In this document: one piece after another, positions 1 through 5,788 of the stretch | How the letters are laid out: each line of letters starts with the position of its first letter | Numbering within the stretch: the stretch's first letter is position 1 | NCBI GenBank assembly: GCA_015063655.1 | Contig: SVTU01000082.1 | Location: 1 to 6,105 of the forward strand | Direction: 5' to 3' | Source of the DNA: Oscillospiraceae bacterium | GTDB lineage: Bacteria; Bacillota; Clostridia; Oscillospirales; CAG-272 | Length of the DNA stretch: 6,105 nucleotides | The notes under the pieces: generated by a model | What the model was told of the DNA's origin: nothing | Databases searched by the model: none | What the model saw: the letters and a program-made list of their open reading frames with translations, nothing else | Program-made: the position numbers and the translations under genes

Positions 1-673
1 GACCGCTGCCAAAGGGGTATTGCTCGGCGGTGGCAAGCATATCGGCAATGACCTCGGCAGGTCTTGCGGCGTTGAATACGGCAGAGCCTGCCACGATGAC
101 GTTGGCGCCTGCCTCGGTGACAAGCTTGACGTTATCAGGCTTGATGCCGCCGTCCACCTGAATGTCAACGTCTATGCCATGCTCGATGGCATACGTGCGA
201 ATGGCTCGCACCTTCTCCACCGTTTCGGGAATCATGGATTGACCGCCAAAGCCCGGCTCTACGGTCATAACGAGCAGCATGTCAACTGCGGAAAGCAGCG
301 GATACACCGCCTCAGCGGGCGTGGCGGGCTTGATGGCAAGGCCAACACGGGCTTCCTTGCTCTTGATCATCTGTATCACAGCGGCAGGGTCCTTGGTGCT
401 TTCGTAATGGAAGGTCAAAATGTCGGCTCCCGCCTTGAGAAAGTCGTCCACGTAGCGCTCGGGCTCTGTGATCATGAGATGTACGTCAAAGATAATGGGA
501 GATACCTTGCGCAAAGAGGCGATGACGGGCATACCAAACGAAATGTTGGGAACGAAGATGCCATCCATAACGTCAAGATGGATGTAAGCCGCACCTGCGC
601 TATGCACACGCTTGACCTCCTCGCCGAGCATGGAAAAATCGGCGGCAAGCACTGAGGGAGAAATGATGACCAT
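1..673 (-). CDS. rpe: Ribulose-phosphate 3-epimerase (3' end cut by window edge)
   Basis: Interconverts D-ribulose 5-phosphate and D-xylulose 5-phosphate in the cytosolic pentose phosphate pathway. The 224 codons visible give a TIM-barrel protein that starts MVIISPSVLAADF. Family residues are all seen: Ser7 in the SPSxLAADF strand, His32, Asp34 and Met36 in HLDVMDGIFVPN, His65 in HLM, VEPGFGGQ at 138-145, Asp174 in VDGGI, and the phosphate-binding AGSAVF at 195-200. The His/Asp residues are the expected metal ligands and acid/base pair. At 224 residues it is already at the family's usual length (about 215-225), so only a few codons are missing beyond base 1. Start: ATG at 671-673 fits family alignment, but the AGGAGG at 688-693 is 14 nt away, longer than ideal. 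An in-frame ATG at 758-760 without a ribosome site would add 29 residues unlike the family. It follows ispF after a 248-nt spacer, so it may be the last gene of the operon or have its own promoter. Product call is very secure. Confidence 0.97.
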   Translation of the reverse strand, partial: MVIISPSVLAADFSMLGEEVKRVHSAGAAYIHLDVMDGIFVPNISFGMPVIASLRKVSPIIFDVHLMITEPERYVDDFLKAGADILTFHYESTKDPAAVIQMIKSKEARVGLAIKPATPAEAVYPLLSAVDMLLVMTVEPGFGGQSMIPETVEKVRAIRTYAIEHGIDVDIQVDGGIKPDNVKLVTEAGANVIVAGSAVFNAARPAEVIADMLATAEQYPFGSG

Positions 674-921
674 AGTCGTAATAAATACCTCCTTATGCCG
701 ATGGACGGCAGAGTATGAAAAAAGCGAGCTTAGTACGGACGAAACACGCCGTACGGTCATATGATAAAAGGGGCGAAAGTTCGCCTGACGGACGCATCCG
801 AGCGAGCAGGGGGAAGAGACGGAGAAGACCAAGGACGTGAAGAAGCAGTCCCCATGTCAGCTCGTCGAAACGTGCGGAGCGACGGACGGCAGAGGCGCCG
901 TTGCTCCGTATACGGCAAGCG
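674..921. other. Spacer between ispF and rpe, no convincing gene
   Basis: This 248-nt stretch is by far the longest gap inside the otherwise tightly packed gene run. An open frame crosses it on the minus strand (ending at 693), but it begins inside ispF out of frame and its product is arginine/proline/leucine-rich with no recognisable motif, so I treat it as chance. Visible structure: a 10-bp perfect palindrome CCGTATACGG (906-915) just after the ispF stop; a short hairpin GGCGA/TCGCC (772-785) followed on the minus strand by CCTTTTATC, which could be a weak terminator; and a 6-bp inverted repeat GTACGG/CCGTAC (733-754). TATCAT (minus strand, just before 758) resembles a -10 box but has no matching -35. 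The AGGAGG at 688-693 serves rpe. Confidence 0.5.
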
Positions 922-1395
922 TTACGCTTTCTCCAAAAGGCAAACGGCGTGTGCCGCAATGCCAAGACCCTCACCCGAAAAGCCAAGGCCCTCCTCTGTG
1001 GTGGCCTTAACACTGACGGCGTCGATATCACAGCCAACGGCGTTGGCGATGTTGCGCCGCATGGTGCGGACGTGGGGGCTGAGCTTGGGGGCCTGCGCAA
1101 TCACGGTGGCATCGATATTACCAACACGGTAGCCTGCATTCTCCACCCGTCTGACCACGGCCTTGAGCAGCATCAGGCTGTTTGCTCCTCGGTAAGCCTC
1201 GTCACTGTCGGGAAACAGCTTGCCGATGTCACCGAGCGCCGCCGCTCCCAGGAGGGCGTCGCTGATGGCGTGTAGCAGCACGTCGGCATCCGAATGACCC
1301 AAAAGCCCCTTCGTATGCTCGATCTTAACACCGCCGAGGATCAGATCCCGTCCCTCCACGAGGCGGTGAACGTCATAGCCGTGACCGATTCTCAT
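922..1395 (-). CDS. ispF: 2-C-methyl-D-erythritol 2,4-cyclodiphosphate synthase
   Basis: Fifth enzyme of the MEP isoprenoid pathway: it cyclises CDP-methylerythritol 2-phosphate to methylerythritol 2,4-cyclodiphosphate with loss of CMP. In known family members it is a cytosolic homotrimer with a divalent metal at each active site. The 157-residue protein matches the normal length (about 155-160). Seen in the sequence: RIGHGYDVH at 2-10 with metal ligands Asp8 and His10, GHSDADVLLHAISDALLG at 33-50 with His42 as third ligand, FPDSD at 61-65, and KATTEEGLGFSGEGLGI at 130-146, which holds the nucleotide-contacting Thr pair. The ATG overlaps the ispD stop by four bases (ATGA, 1392-1395), and a GGAGG at 1403-1407 lies 7 nt upstream inside ispD. 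This implies translational coupling with the enzyme two steps earlier in the same pathway. It stays a separate gene here, not an IspDF fusion. Confidence 0.98.
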   Translation of the reverse strand: MRIGHGYDVHRLVEGRDLILGGVKIEHTKGLLGHSDADVLLHAISDALLGAAALGDIGKLFPDSDEAYRGANSLMLLKAVVRRVENAGYRVGNIDATVIAQAPKLSPHVRTMRRNIANAVGCDIDAVSVKATTEEGLGFSGEGLGIAAHAVCLLEKA

Positions 1396-2165
1396 AGTGT
1401 ATCCTCCAAATCCTTCTCAAGCGCACGGCGTCGAAGGACGGCCTCAGCAAGCACCATGTCCTCACGTGTGGTGACCTTGATGTTCTGCGTGCCGCATTCC
1501 ACAAGGCGAATGGGGTGGTGGATATTCTCTACCAGCATGTTGTCATCGGTGCCGTCAAAGCCCTTTTTAAGAGCCGTATAGGCGGCGGCACGGTAGAGCT
1601 TGGTCTTGAACACCTGGGGCGTTTGCGCCAGCCATACGGTCTTGCGGTCGGGTGTGGACTCAATAAAGCCCTTACTGTCGGCAAGCTTGACGGTATCGGT
1701 GGCATTGTGTGCCGCCGTAGCGGCATCGTACTTATAGGCGGCACGGCAAACCTTGTTGATCTGCTCGGGTGTGATGAGACAGCGTGCGCCGTCTGCGATC
1801 GCCACATACTTGGATTTCTTGCTCACGGCCTCAAGACCGCACAGCACAGAATCCTGGCGGGTAAAGCCACCGGGCACAACGGCCGTTACCTTATAAAGAC
1901 CGTGCTTTAAGCACAGCTCCTCGTAGTCGGGTAGCTCGCTCTTCTTGGCAACGATCACGATCTCATGGATACAGTCCGCCTCCTGATAGGCAAGTAGGGT
2001 ATGCACGATGAGAGGCATACCGCAAAGGGCGGTCATCTGCTTGGTGGTGTCACCGCCGAAGCGGACGGAGCTGCCTGCGGCGGCAATGATGGCGCTGGTG
2101 AAGTTTTTGGGGTGATCCGAGCCCGAAAAGGCACGGAGAATACCCGAAAAGGTATTAGAGGGCAC
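1392..2165 (-). CDS. ispD: 2-C-methyl-D-erythritol 4-phosphate cytidylyltransferase, GTG start
   Basis: Transfers CMP from CTP to methylerythritol 4-phosphate in the MEP pathway. The fold is a Rossmann-like nucleotidyltransferase. Seen: AAAGSSVRFGGDTTKQM at 28-44 (CTP-binding loop with Arg35 and Lys42), GGFTRQDSV at 99-107, ADGAR at 124-128, TDTVK at 156-160, QTPQVF at 181-186, TDD at 206-208 and NIKVTTRED at 228-236, in the family's order. The start is GTG (2163-2165): GGAGG at 2174-2178 sits 8 nt upstream, a good fit, and no ATG lies at this point. This gives 257 residues, longer than the usual roughly 230, because about 23 residues precede the first core strand. ADGARC has Cys where the family normally has Pro, and Ala where His is common. 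rpiB ends 23 nt upstream and ispF overlaps the stop by 4 nt. Confidence 0.96.
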   Translation of the reverse strand: MPSNTFSGILRAFSGSDHPKNFTSAIIAAAGSSVRFGGDTTKQMTALCGMPLIVHTLLAYQEADCIHEIVIVAKKSELPDYEELCLKHGLYKVTAVVPGGFTRQDSVLCGLEAVSKKSKYVAIADGARCLITPEQINKVCRAAYKYDAATAAHNATDTVKLADSKGFIESTPDRKTVWLAQTPQVFKTKLYRAAAYTALKKGFDGTDDNMLVENIHHPIRLVECGTQNIKVTTREDMVLAEAVLRRRALEKDLEDTL

Positions 2166-2188
2166 GGTAAGATCCTCCCGTCTTTATT

Positions 2189-2638
2189 TTAGAGCGTTTC
2201 GTTTTCGATATCCGTCAGCATGGCAACACGGGTGACGTGGTTGCCGCCGTTCAGATAGGTAGCACCGAGGAAGGCGTCCACAAGATCAAGGGCCGTGCCG
2301 ATGCCGATCACACGCTCGCCAAAGCAGAGAACGTTGGCATCGTTATGCTCCTTGGTCAGTCTGGCCGAGAATACGTCAGAGCAGCAAGCGGCACGAATGC
2401 CCTTGTGCTTGTTGGCGGCAATGGACATGCCGATGCCCGTGCCGCAGATCAGGATACCTGCCTCGCACTCACCGCTAAGGATCTTCTCGCAGGCGGCGTG
2501 TGCGTATATGGGATAGTGACAGCTGTCGGCGGTGAAGGTGCCCACCTCCACGACCTCGTGCCCAAGCTCACGCACGTGTGCCGCCACGGCGTCCTTCATA
2601 TTATAGCCTGCATGGTCGCATCCAAGTACGATTTTCAT
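2189..2638 (-). CDS. rpiB: Ribose-5-phosphate isomerase B
   Basis: Interconverts ribose 5-phosphate and ribulose 5-phosphate, the same ketose that Rpe, encoded further along, epimerises. The protein is 149 residues, the normal length for the RpiB/LacAB family. Seen: GCDHAGY at 6-12 with Asp8 and His9, the catalytic Cys65 in CGTGIGMSIAANKHKGIRAA (65-84), and HNDANVLCFGERVIG beginning at His98. The Cys-Gly-Thr-Gly loop and His98-Asn99 match RpiB enzymes that use the cysteine as base. Galactose-6-phosphate isomerase subunits (LacA/LacB) share the fold, but the intact active site, single copy and the nearby rpe favour RpiB. Some family members also take allose 6-phosphate; this cannot be judged here. 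ATG at 2636-2638 has AGAGG about 9 nt upstream. It starts 22 nt after tsaB, within the operon. Confidence 0.96.
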   Translation of the reverse strand: MKIVLGCDHAGYNMKDAVAAHVRELGHEVVEVGTFTADSCHYPIYAHAACEKILSGECEAGILICGTGIGMSIAANKHKGIRAACCSDVFSARLTKEHNDANVLCFGERVIGIGTALDLVDAFLGATYLNGGNHVTRVAMLTDIENETL

Positions 2639-2660
2639 GTTCGTTTACCTCTTTTTTATA

Positions 2661-3365
2661 TTATTCTTTGTTTTTTTGTAACCGTTCCAAGCGTTCCCGC
2701 TCTGCCTGAGGCAGGCGGAGATAGGTGGGACTGAGGGCGGCGTCGCTGACGGCCTCGCCCCGCTCATAGGCTCGCAGAGCGGCGGCGGCCACGCTGTACG
2801 CCGACTGATGGCGCAGGCGGTCGCATGTGGGCAGAGCCTGCGTCCTCTTGACTGCCTCTGTCATCAGCTCATAGCCGTCTCCGCAGAAATGCACGGGCTC
2901 GCCAAAGGCGGCAAGATAAGCATCCAACTCCTCGGTCGACATGGCGACATCCTCACACAGGCGTGTAAGCCTTTCGCCGTCGCTCCGAAAGAGAGCGGTA
3001 TAGACCTGCGAGCGTCTGGCATTCATCACGGGGCATATCAGCCCCGAAAAAGAGCATAGATTGCCCGCAAGAGCCTCAAGGGCGGAAACGCCGATACACG
3101 GCTTGTTTTGCCCGAAGGCCAAGCCCTTAACGGTGGCCACGCCGATGCGGACACCCGTGAAGGAGCCCGGACCGTTGGCAACGGCAAACAGATCGATATC
3201 CGAAGCAGAGAGTCCGAGAGAGGAGAGAACGTGCTCCACCATGGGCAACAGCGTTTCGCTGTGCGTGTTGCCGTTTCGCAGGGTGTATTCCGCCAAAAGC
3301 TCCCCGTTGTCCGTCACGGCAACGGTGGCGGTGAGAGCCGTGCTGTCCATTGCTAATATTTTCAT
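2661..3365 (-). CDS. tsaB: tRNA threonylcarbamoyladenosine (t6A) biosynthesis protein TsaB
   Basis: A non-catalytic ASKHA-fold partner of TsaD. The TsaB-TsaD dimer, helped by TsaE, places the threonylcarbamoyl group on A37 of ANN-decoding tRNAs in the cytosol. The 234 residues match the family. Seen: the N-terminal strand MKILAMDSTALTATVAV, HSETLLP at 35-41, the hallmark GPGSFTGVRIG at 65-75, the inter-lobe segment NARRSQVY at 115-122, and a C-terminal PTYLRLPQAERER. The inter-lobe segment usually reads DARR; here Asp is replaced by Asn. The glycoprotease-like metal histidines of TsaD are absent, as expected for TsaB. ATG at 3363-3365 has AAGGA 8 nt upstream, placed right after the tsaE stop, with only 12 nt between the genes. 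tsaD and rimI, which often follow tsaB in Firmicutes, are replaced here by rpiB. Confidence 0.96.
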   Translation of the reverse strand: MKILAMDSTALTATVAVTDNGELLAEYTLRNGNTHSETLLPMVEHVLSSLGLSASDIDLFAVANGPGSFTGVRIGVATVKGLAFGQNKPCIGVSALEALAGNLCSFSGLICPVMNARRSQVYTALFRSDGERLTRLCEDVAMSTEELDAYLAAFGEPVHFCGDGYELMTEAVKRTQALPTCDRLRHQSAYSVAAAALRAYERGEAVSDAALSPTYLRLPQAERERLERLQKNKE

Positions 3366-3377
3366 GAAAGCTGTCCT

Positions 3378-3830
3378 TTAATTGGATTTGATGCGGTCTA
3401 CGGTGATGATGCGCTCGCACTCTTCCTCGGTCTTCTTCAGCTCAATGCGCAGATAGTCCGTGGGTAGCGCATAGGGGATATTTTCGCTCCATTCCACCAC
3501 GCAAATACCTTTTCGGCAAAGATAATCGTAGAAGCCGATGGAGTACAGATCGTCCTCATCCGCAATGCGGTACATATCGAAGTGGAAGAGAGACAGGGGT
3601 GAGGCACGGTATTCGTTGACCAGCGCAAAGGTGGGAGATCGAACCAAAGCCTTGGGGGCAATGGCTCGGGCAAGCCCCCGCACAAGGGCGGTCTTGCCAA
3701 CGCCAAGATCGCCGTACAGTGCTATAAAGCGGGGGAGCGTGCTGTCCTTGGACAGCCACTGCCCCACGCTCTCTCCCAGTCGCTCCGTGTCCTCGGGACA
3801 AAGGGAGAGGTGAGTTCCCAACAACGTCAT
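3378..3830 (-). CDS. tsaE: t6A biosynthesis ATPase TsaE (YjeE family)
   Basis: A small P-loop ATPase whose ATP turnover is needed for repeated rounds of t6A synthesis by the TsaB-TsaD complex. The 150 residues match the family. Seen: Walker A GDLGVGKT at 40-47 with Lys46, the switch-like SPTFALVNEY at 65-74, HFDMYRI at 83-89, and VVEWSENI at 111-118, which is the Walker B-side strand and acidic pair of this family. The ATG shares one base with the fhs stop (TGATG, 3828-3832). No Shine-Dalgarno sequence is visible in the preceding bases (ACGGGTCTGTTC), so translation probably depends on ribosomes finishing fhs and restarting. tsaB follows after 12 nt, the conserved TsaE-TsaB pairing. Confidence 0.96.
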   Translation of the reverse strand: MTLLGTHLSLCPEDTERLGESVGQWLSKDSTLPRFIALYGDLGVGKTALVRGLARAIAPKALVRSPTFALVNEYRASPLSLFHFDMYRIADEDDLYSIGFYDYLCRKGICVVEWSENIPYALPTDYLRIELKKTEEECERIITVDRIKSN

Positions 3831-5503
3831 CAGAACAGACCCGTAATATGGCCGTCGTCGTCCACGTCGATGTTGAAGGCGGCAGGAGCCTTGGGAAGAC
3901 CCGGCATGGTCATGATCGCACCCGTCAGCACCACGATAAATTCCGCACCTGCCGAGAGCTTGATCTCACGAACGGTGAGGGTGAAGTGCGTGGGGCGGCC
4001 GAGCTTTGCGGGATCGTCCGAGAGAGAATACTGTGTTTTGGCCACGCAGATCGGGAAGGTGGCGTAGCGGGGATCAAGTGCCTCGATCTCGGCAATGGTC
4101 TTGAGAGCAGCGGCATCAAATTTGACGTCGTCTGCCCCGTAGATCCGCTGTGCCACGGTGATGATCTTATCCTTGATGGAGAGACTGTCCTCATAGATGA
4201 AATGGAAATCAGAGGGCTTTTCGCAAGCGGCGATCACCTTCTCGGCCAGGGCAAGACCGCCCTCACCACCCTTGGCAAAGACCTCGGAGAGAGCAAAGTC
4301 GGCACCCTTCTTCTCGCAGATTTCTCTAACGAGATCAAGCTCGGCATCGGTGTCCGAGCCGAAGCGGTTGATGGCAACCACAACGGGCAGACCGTACTTG
4401 GCGATGTTATCGATATGCGCCTCCAGGTTCACACTGCCGCGGCGCAGGGCATCCAGATCCTCACGGCCAAGCTCGGCCTTGGGCACGCCGCCGTTGTACT
4501 TGAGCGCACGCACGGTGGCAACCAGCACCACGGCAGAGGGGCAAAGACCCGCCTTGCGGCACTTGATGTCGAGGAACTTTTCAGCACCGAGGTCGGCACC
4601 GAAGCCTGCCTCGGTAATGGTGTATTCGCCAAGCTTGAGCGCAAGCTTGGTTGCCCTGACCGAGTTACAGCCGTGGGCGATATTGGCAAACGGACCGCCG
4701 TGAATGAGGGCGGGGGTGTTTTCGAGCGTTTGCACAAGGTTAGGCTTGATAGCGTCCTTGAGGAGCGCCGCCATTGCGCCCTGCACCTTGAGGTCACGGC
4801 AGTATACGGGCTTGCCGCCGTAGGTATAGGCCACGAGAATGTTGCCAAGCCTTGCCTTGAGGTCGGAAATGGACTCGGCAAGGCACAGAATGGCCATGAT
4901 CTCGCTGGCAACGGTGATCATGAAGTGATCCTGCCTCGGGATACCGTCCACACGGCTGCCAAGACCCACGGTGACGTTGCGCAGTGCACGGTCGTTGGTG
5001 TCGGTCACACGGGCAAACAGAATGCGGCGTTGGTCGATGCCAAGCTCGTTGCCCTGCTGAAGATGGTTGTCGATCATGGCACAGAGCAGATTATTTGCCG
5101 CCGTAATGGCATGGAAGTCACCCGTAAAATGCAGGTTAATGTCGTCCATGGGGACGACCTGTGCATAGCCGCCGCCTGCCGCGCCGCCCTTGACACCGAA
5201 AACAGGGCCGAGAGACGGCTCGCGCAGTGCAATGACCGTCTTTTTGCCCAAGCGGTTCATGGCCATGCCAAGGCCCACCGTGGTGGTGGTTTTGCCCTCA
5301 CCCGCAGGGGTGGGGTTGATGGCGGTGACCAGAACGAGCTTGCCCTCGGGCTTGTCCTTCATGCGGTTGAGGAAAGCATCGTTGATCTTAGCCTTGTATT
5401 TTCCGTATAGCTCCAGCTCGTCGTCCTTGACGTCAAGCATTTTGGCAACGTCGGTAATGGGGAGCATGTGCGCTTCCTGCGCAATCTGAATATCGGTTTT
5501 CAT
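3830..5503 (-). CDS. fhs: Formate-tetrahydrofolate ligase (10-formyl-THF synthetase)
   Basis: Joins formate to tetrahydrofolate using ATP to give 10-formyl-THF. In anaerobes this feeds purine and formyl-Met-tRNA synthesis, and in acetogens it is the first folate step of the methyl branch of the Wood-Ljungdahl pathway. Nothing here shows which applies, since no other Wood-Ljungdahl gene is present. The 557 residues match the monofunctional bacterial enzyme, normally a cytosolic homotetramer. Seen: the P-loop TPAGEGKT at 65-72, REPSLGPVFGVKGGAAGGG at 94-112 (a family signature), DDINLHFTGDFHAI following it, and the C-terminal MTMPGLPKAP at 531-540. ATG at 5501-5503 has AAGGAG (5512-5517) 8 nt upstream. 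It is the first gene after the strong promoter at 5570-5598 and so probably sets expression of the genes that follow. Its stop overlaps tsaE by one base. Confidence 0.98.
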   Translation of the reverse strand: MKTDIQIAQEAHMLPITDVAKMLDVKDDELELYGKYKAKINDAFLNRMKDKPEGKLVLVTAINPTPAGEGKTTTTVGLGMAMNRLGKKTVIALREPSLGPVFGVKGGAAGGGYAQVVPMDDINLHFTGDFHAITAANNLLCAMIDNHLQQGNELGIDQRRILFARVTDTNDRALRNVTVGLGSRVDGIPRQDHFMITVASEIMAILCLAESISDLKARLGNILVAYTYGGKPVYCRDLKVQGAMAALLKDAIKPNLVQTLENTPALIHGGPFANIAHGCNSVRATKLALKLGEYTITEAGFGADLGAEKFLDIKCRKAGLCPSAVVLVATVRALKYNGGVPKAELGREDLDALRRGSVNLEAHIDNIAKYGLPVVVAINRFGSDTDAELDLVREICEKKGADFALSEVFAKGGEGGLALAEKVIAACEKPSDFHFIYEDSLSIKDKIITVAQRIYGADDVKFDAAALKTIAEIEALDPRYATFPICVAKTQYSLSDDPAKLGRPTHFTLTVREIKLSAGAEFIVVLTGAIMTMPGLPKAPAAFNIDVDDDGHITGLF

Positions 5504-5511
5504 GATGATGG

Positions 5512-5517
5512 CTCCTT
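5512..5517 (-). promoter_or_regulatory. Shine-Dalgarno site of fhs
   Basis: AAGGAG on the minus strand, 8 nt before the fhs ATG. It begins 1 nt beyond the TGA of the possible leader ORF, so ribosomes ending there would occupy it. Confidence 0.85.
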
Positions 5518-5518
5518 T

Positions 5519-5554
5519 TCATGTTTCGTTATGGCTTCGCTCGGCGAGAGCCAT
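5519..5554 (-). CDS. Possible 11-codon leader ORF before fhs
   Basis: A small open frame reading MALAERSHNET then TGA sits between the promoter and fhs. Its stop is immediately next to the fhs ribosome site. AAAGGA lies 7 nt before its ATG, which is good spacing, but the likely transcription start (about 5561-5564) falls within or after that purine box, so the message may be almost leaderless. Codons 1 to 8 coincide exactly with the inverted repeat at 5531-5554. It could be a regulatory leader peptide or a chance reading of the hairpin; the sequence alone cannot decide. No run of one amino acid that would suggest classical attenuation is present. Confidence 0.3.
   Translation of the reverse strand: MALAERSHNET
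5531..5554 (-). repeat. Hairpin in the fhs 5' leader
   Basis: The arms ATGGCT and AGCCAT pair over 6 bp. Inside, CTC and GAG can add 3 bp around a GCC loop, leaving a 3-nt bulge. It lies about 27 nt upstream of the fhs ATG in the transcribed leader, with no U-tract after it, so it is not a terminator. It could influence translation or mRNA stability; the role is inferred. Confidence 0.5.
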
Positions 5555-5569
5555 GGTATATTCCTTTAC

Positions 5570-5598
5570 ATTATAACACCTTTTTTGCCTGCTGTAAA
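5570..5598 (-). promoter_or_regulatory. Sigma-A/sigma-70 promoter driving the fhs operon
   Basis: On the minus strand a -35 box TTTACA (5593-5598; one mismatch to TTGACA) is followed by exactly 17 bp and a perfect -10 box TATAAT (5570-5575). Transcription would begin near 5561-5564, giving a leader of roughly 60 nt before fhs. This is the only clear promoter in the window and probably serves fhs, tsaE, tsaB, rpiB, ispD and ispF. The strength of the match suggests high constitutive expression. No operator palindrome overlaps it. Confidence 0.88.
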
Positions 5599-5620
5599 GG
5601 GATTTGGCGGATTTCGTTTT

Positions 5621-5662
5621 GGAAAAAGGAAAAAAGAGAAGAGACAAGGCAAAAGGAAAAAA
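5621..5662. other. Purine-rich tract upstream of the fhs promoter
   Basis: Of these 42 bases, 40 are purines on the plus strand (only 5645 and 5650 are C); the other strand is therefore nearly all pyrimidine. It stands out from the GC-rich coding sequence. It begins about 23 bp upstream of the -35 box, where A/T-rich DNA can act as an UP element or cause bending, but the runs are mixed A and G, so a specific role is not supported. Confidence 0.5.
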
Positions 5663-5788
5663 CACATTTTTTGTTCTTGGTTACCGTACGTCGTAAGGTA
5701 GACCGTCGTGAACGCACTCGCTCGCTTTCGCTCATTTGTGCACCTTGTTTACGATGCTTGCATGAAAAAAACGGGAGGCGGAATGTTG
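5663..5788. other. Intergenic stretch with no recognised feature
   Basis: This stretch holds short partly palindromic words (for example GTACGT around 5685) but no gene, terminator or promoter that I can support on either strand. Open frames crossing it in both directions owe their length to the neighbouring palindromic element. Confidence 0.4.

Noticed and set aside
20..655. 211-codon plus-strand open frame
   Set aside because: It is the antisense shadow of rpe, whose catalytic motifs are all readable on the minus strand across the same bases.
840..900. Decayed copy of the palindromic element in the ispF-rpe spacer
   Set aside because: Short shared words (GCGGAGCGA, GTCGAAAC) occur, but in different order and without the inverted-end structure, so the similarity is not sufficient.
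693..1100. Minus-strand 135-codon frame overlapping ispF and the spacer
   Set aside because: More than a third of it is ispF read out of frame. The rest is low-complexity Arg/Leu/Pro-rich with no start signal of its own.
3848..5410. 520-codon open frame on the plus strand opposite fhs
   Set aside because: It is the exact antisense of a fully recognisable fhs. Long antisense frames arise from GC-biased third positions, and the product has no family motif.
5504..5569. Tetrahydrofolate riboswitch before fhs
   Set aside because: Considered because folate genes in Firmicutes can carry one, but the leader is only about 60 nt with one small hairpin. The conserved pseudoknotted core is not present.
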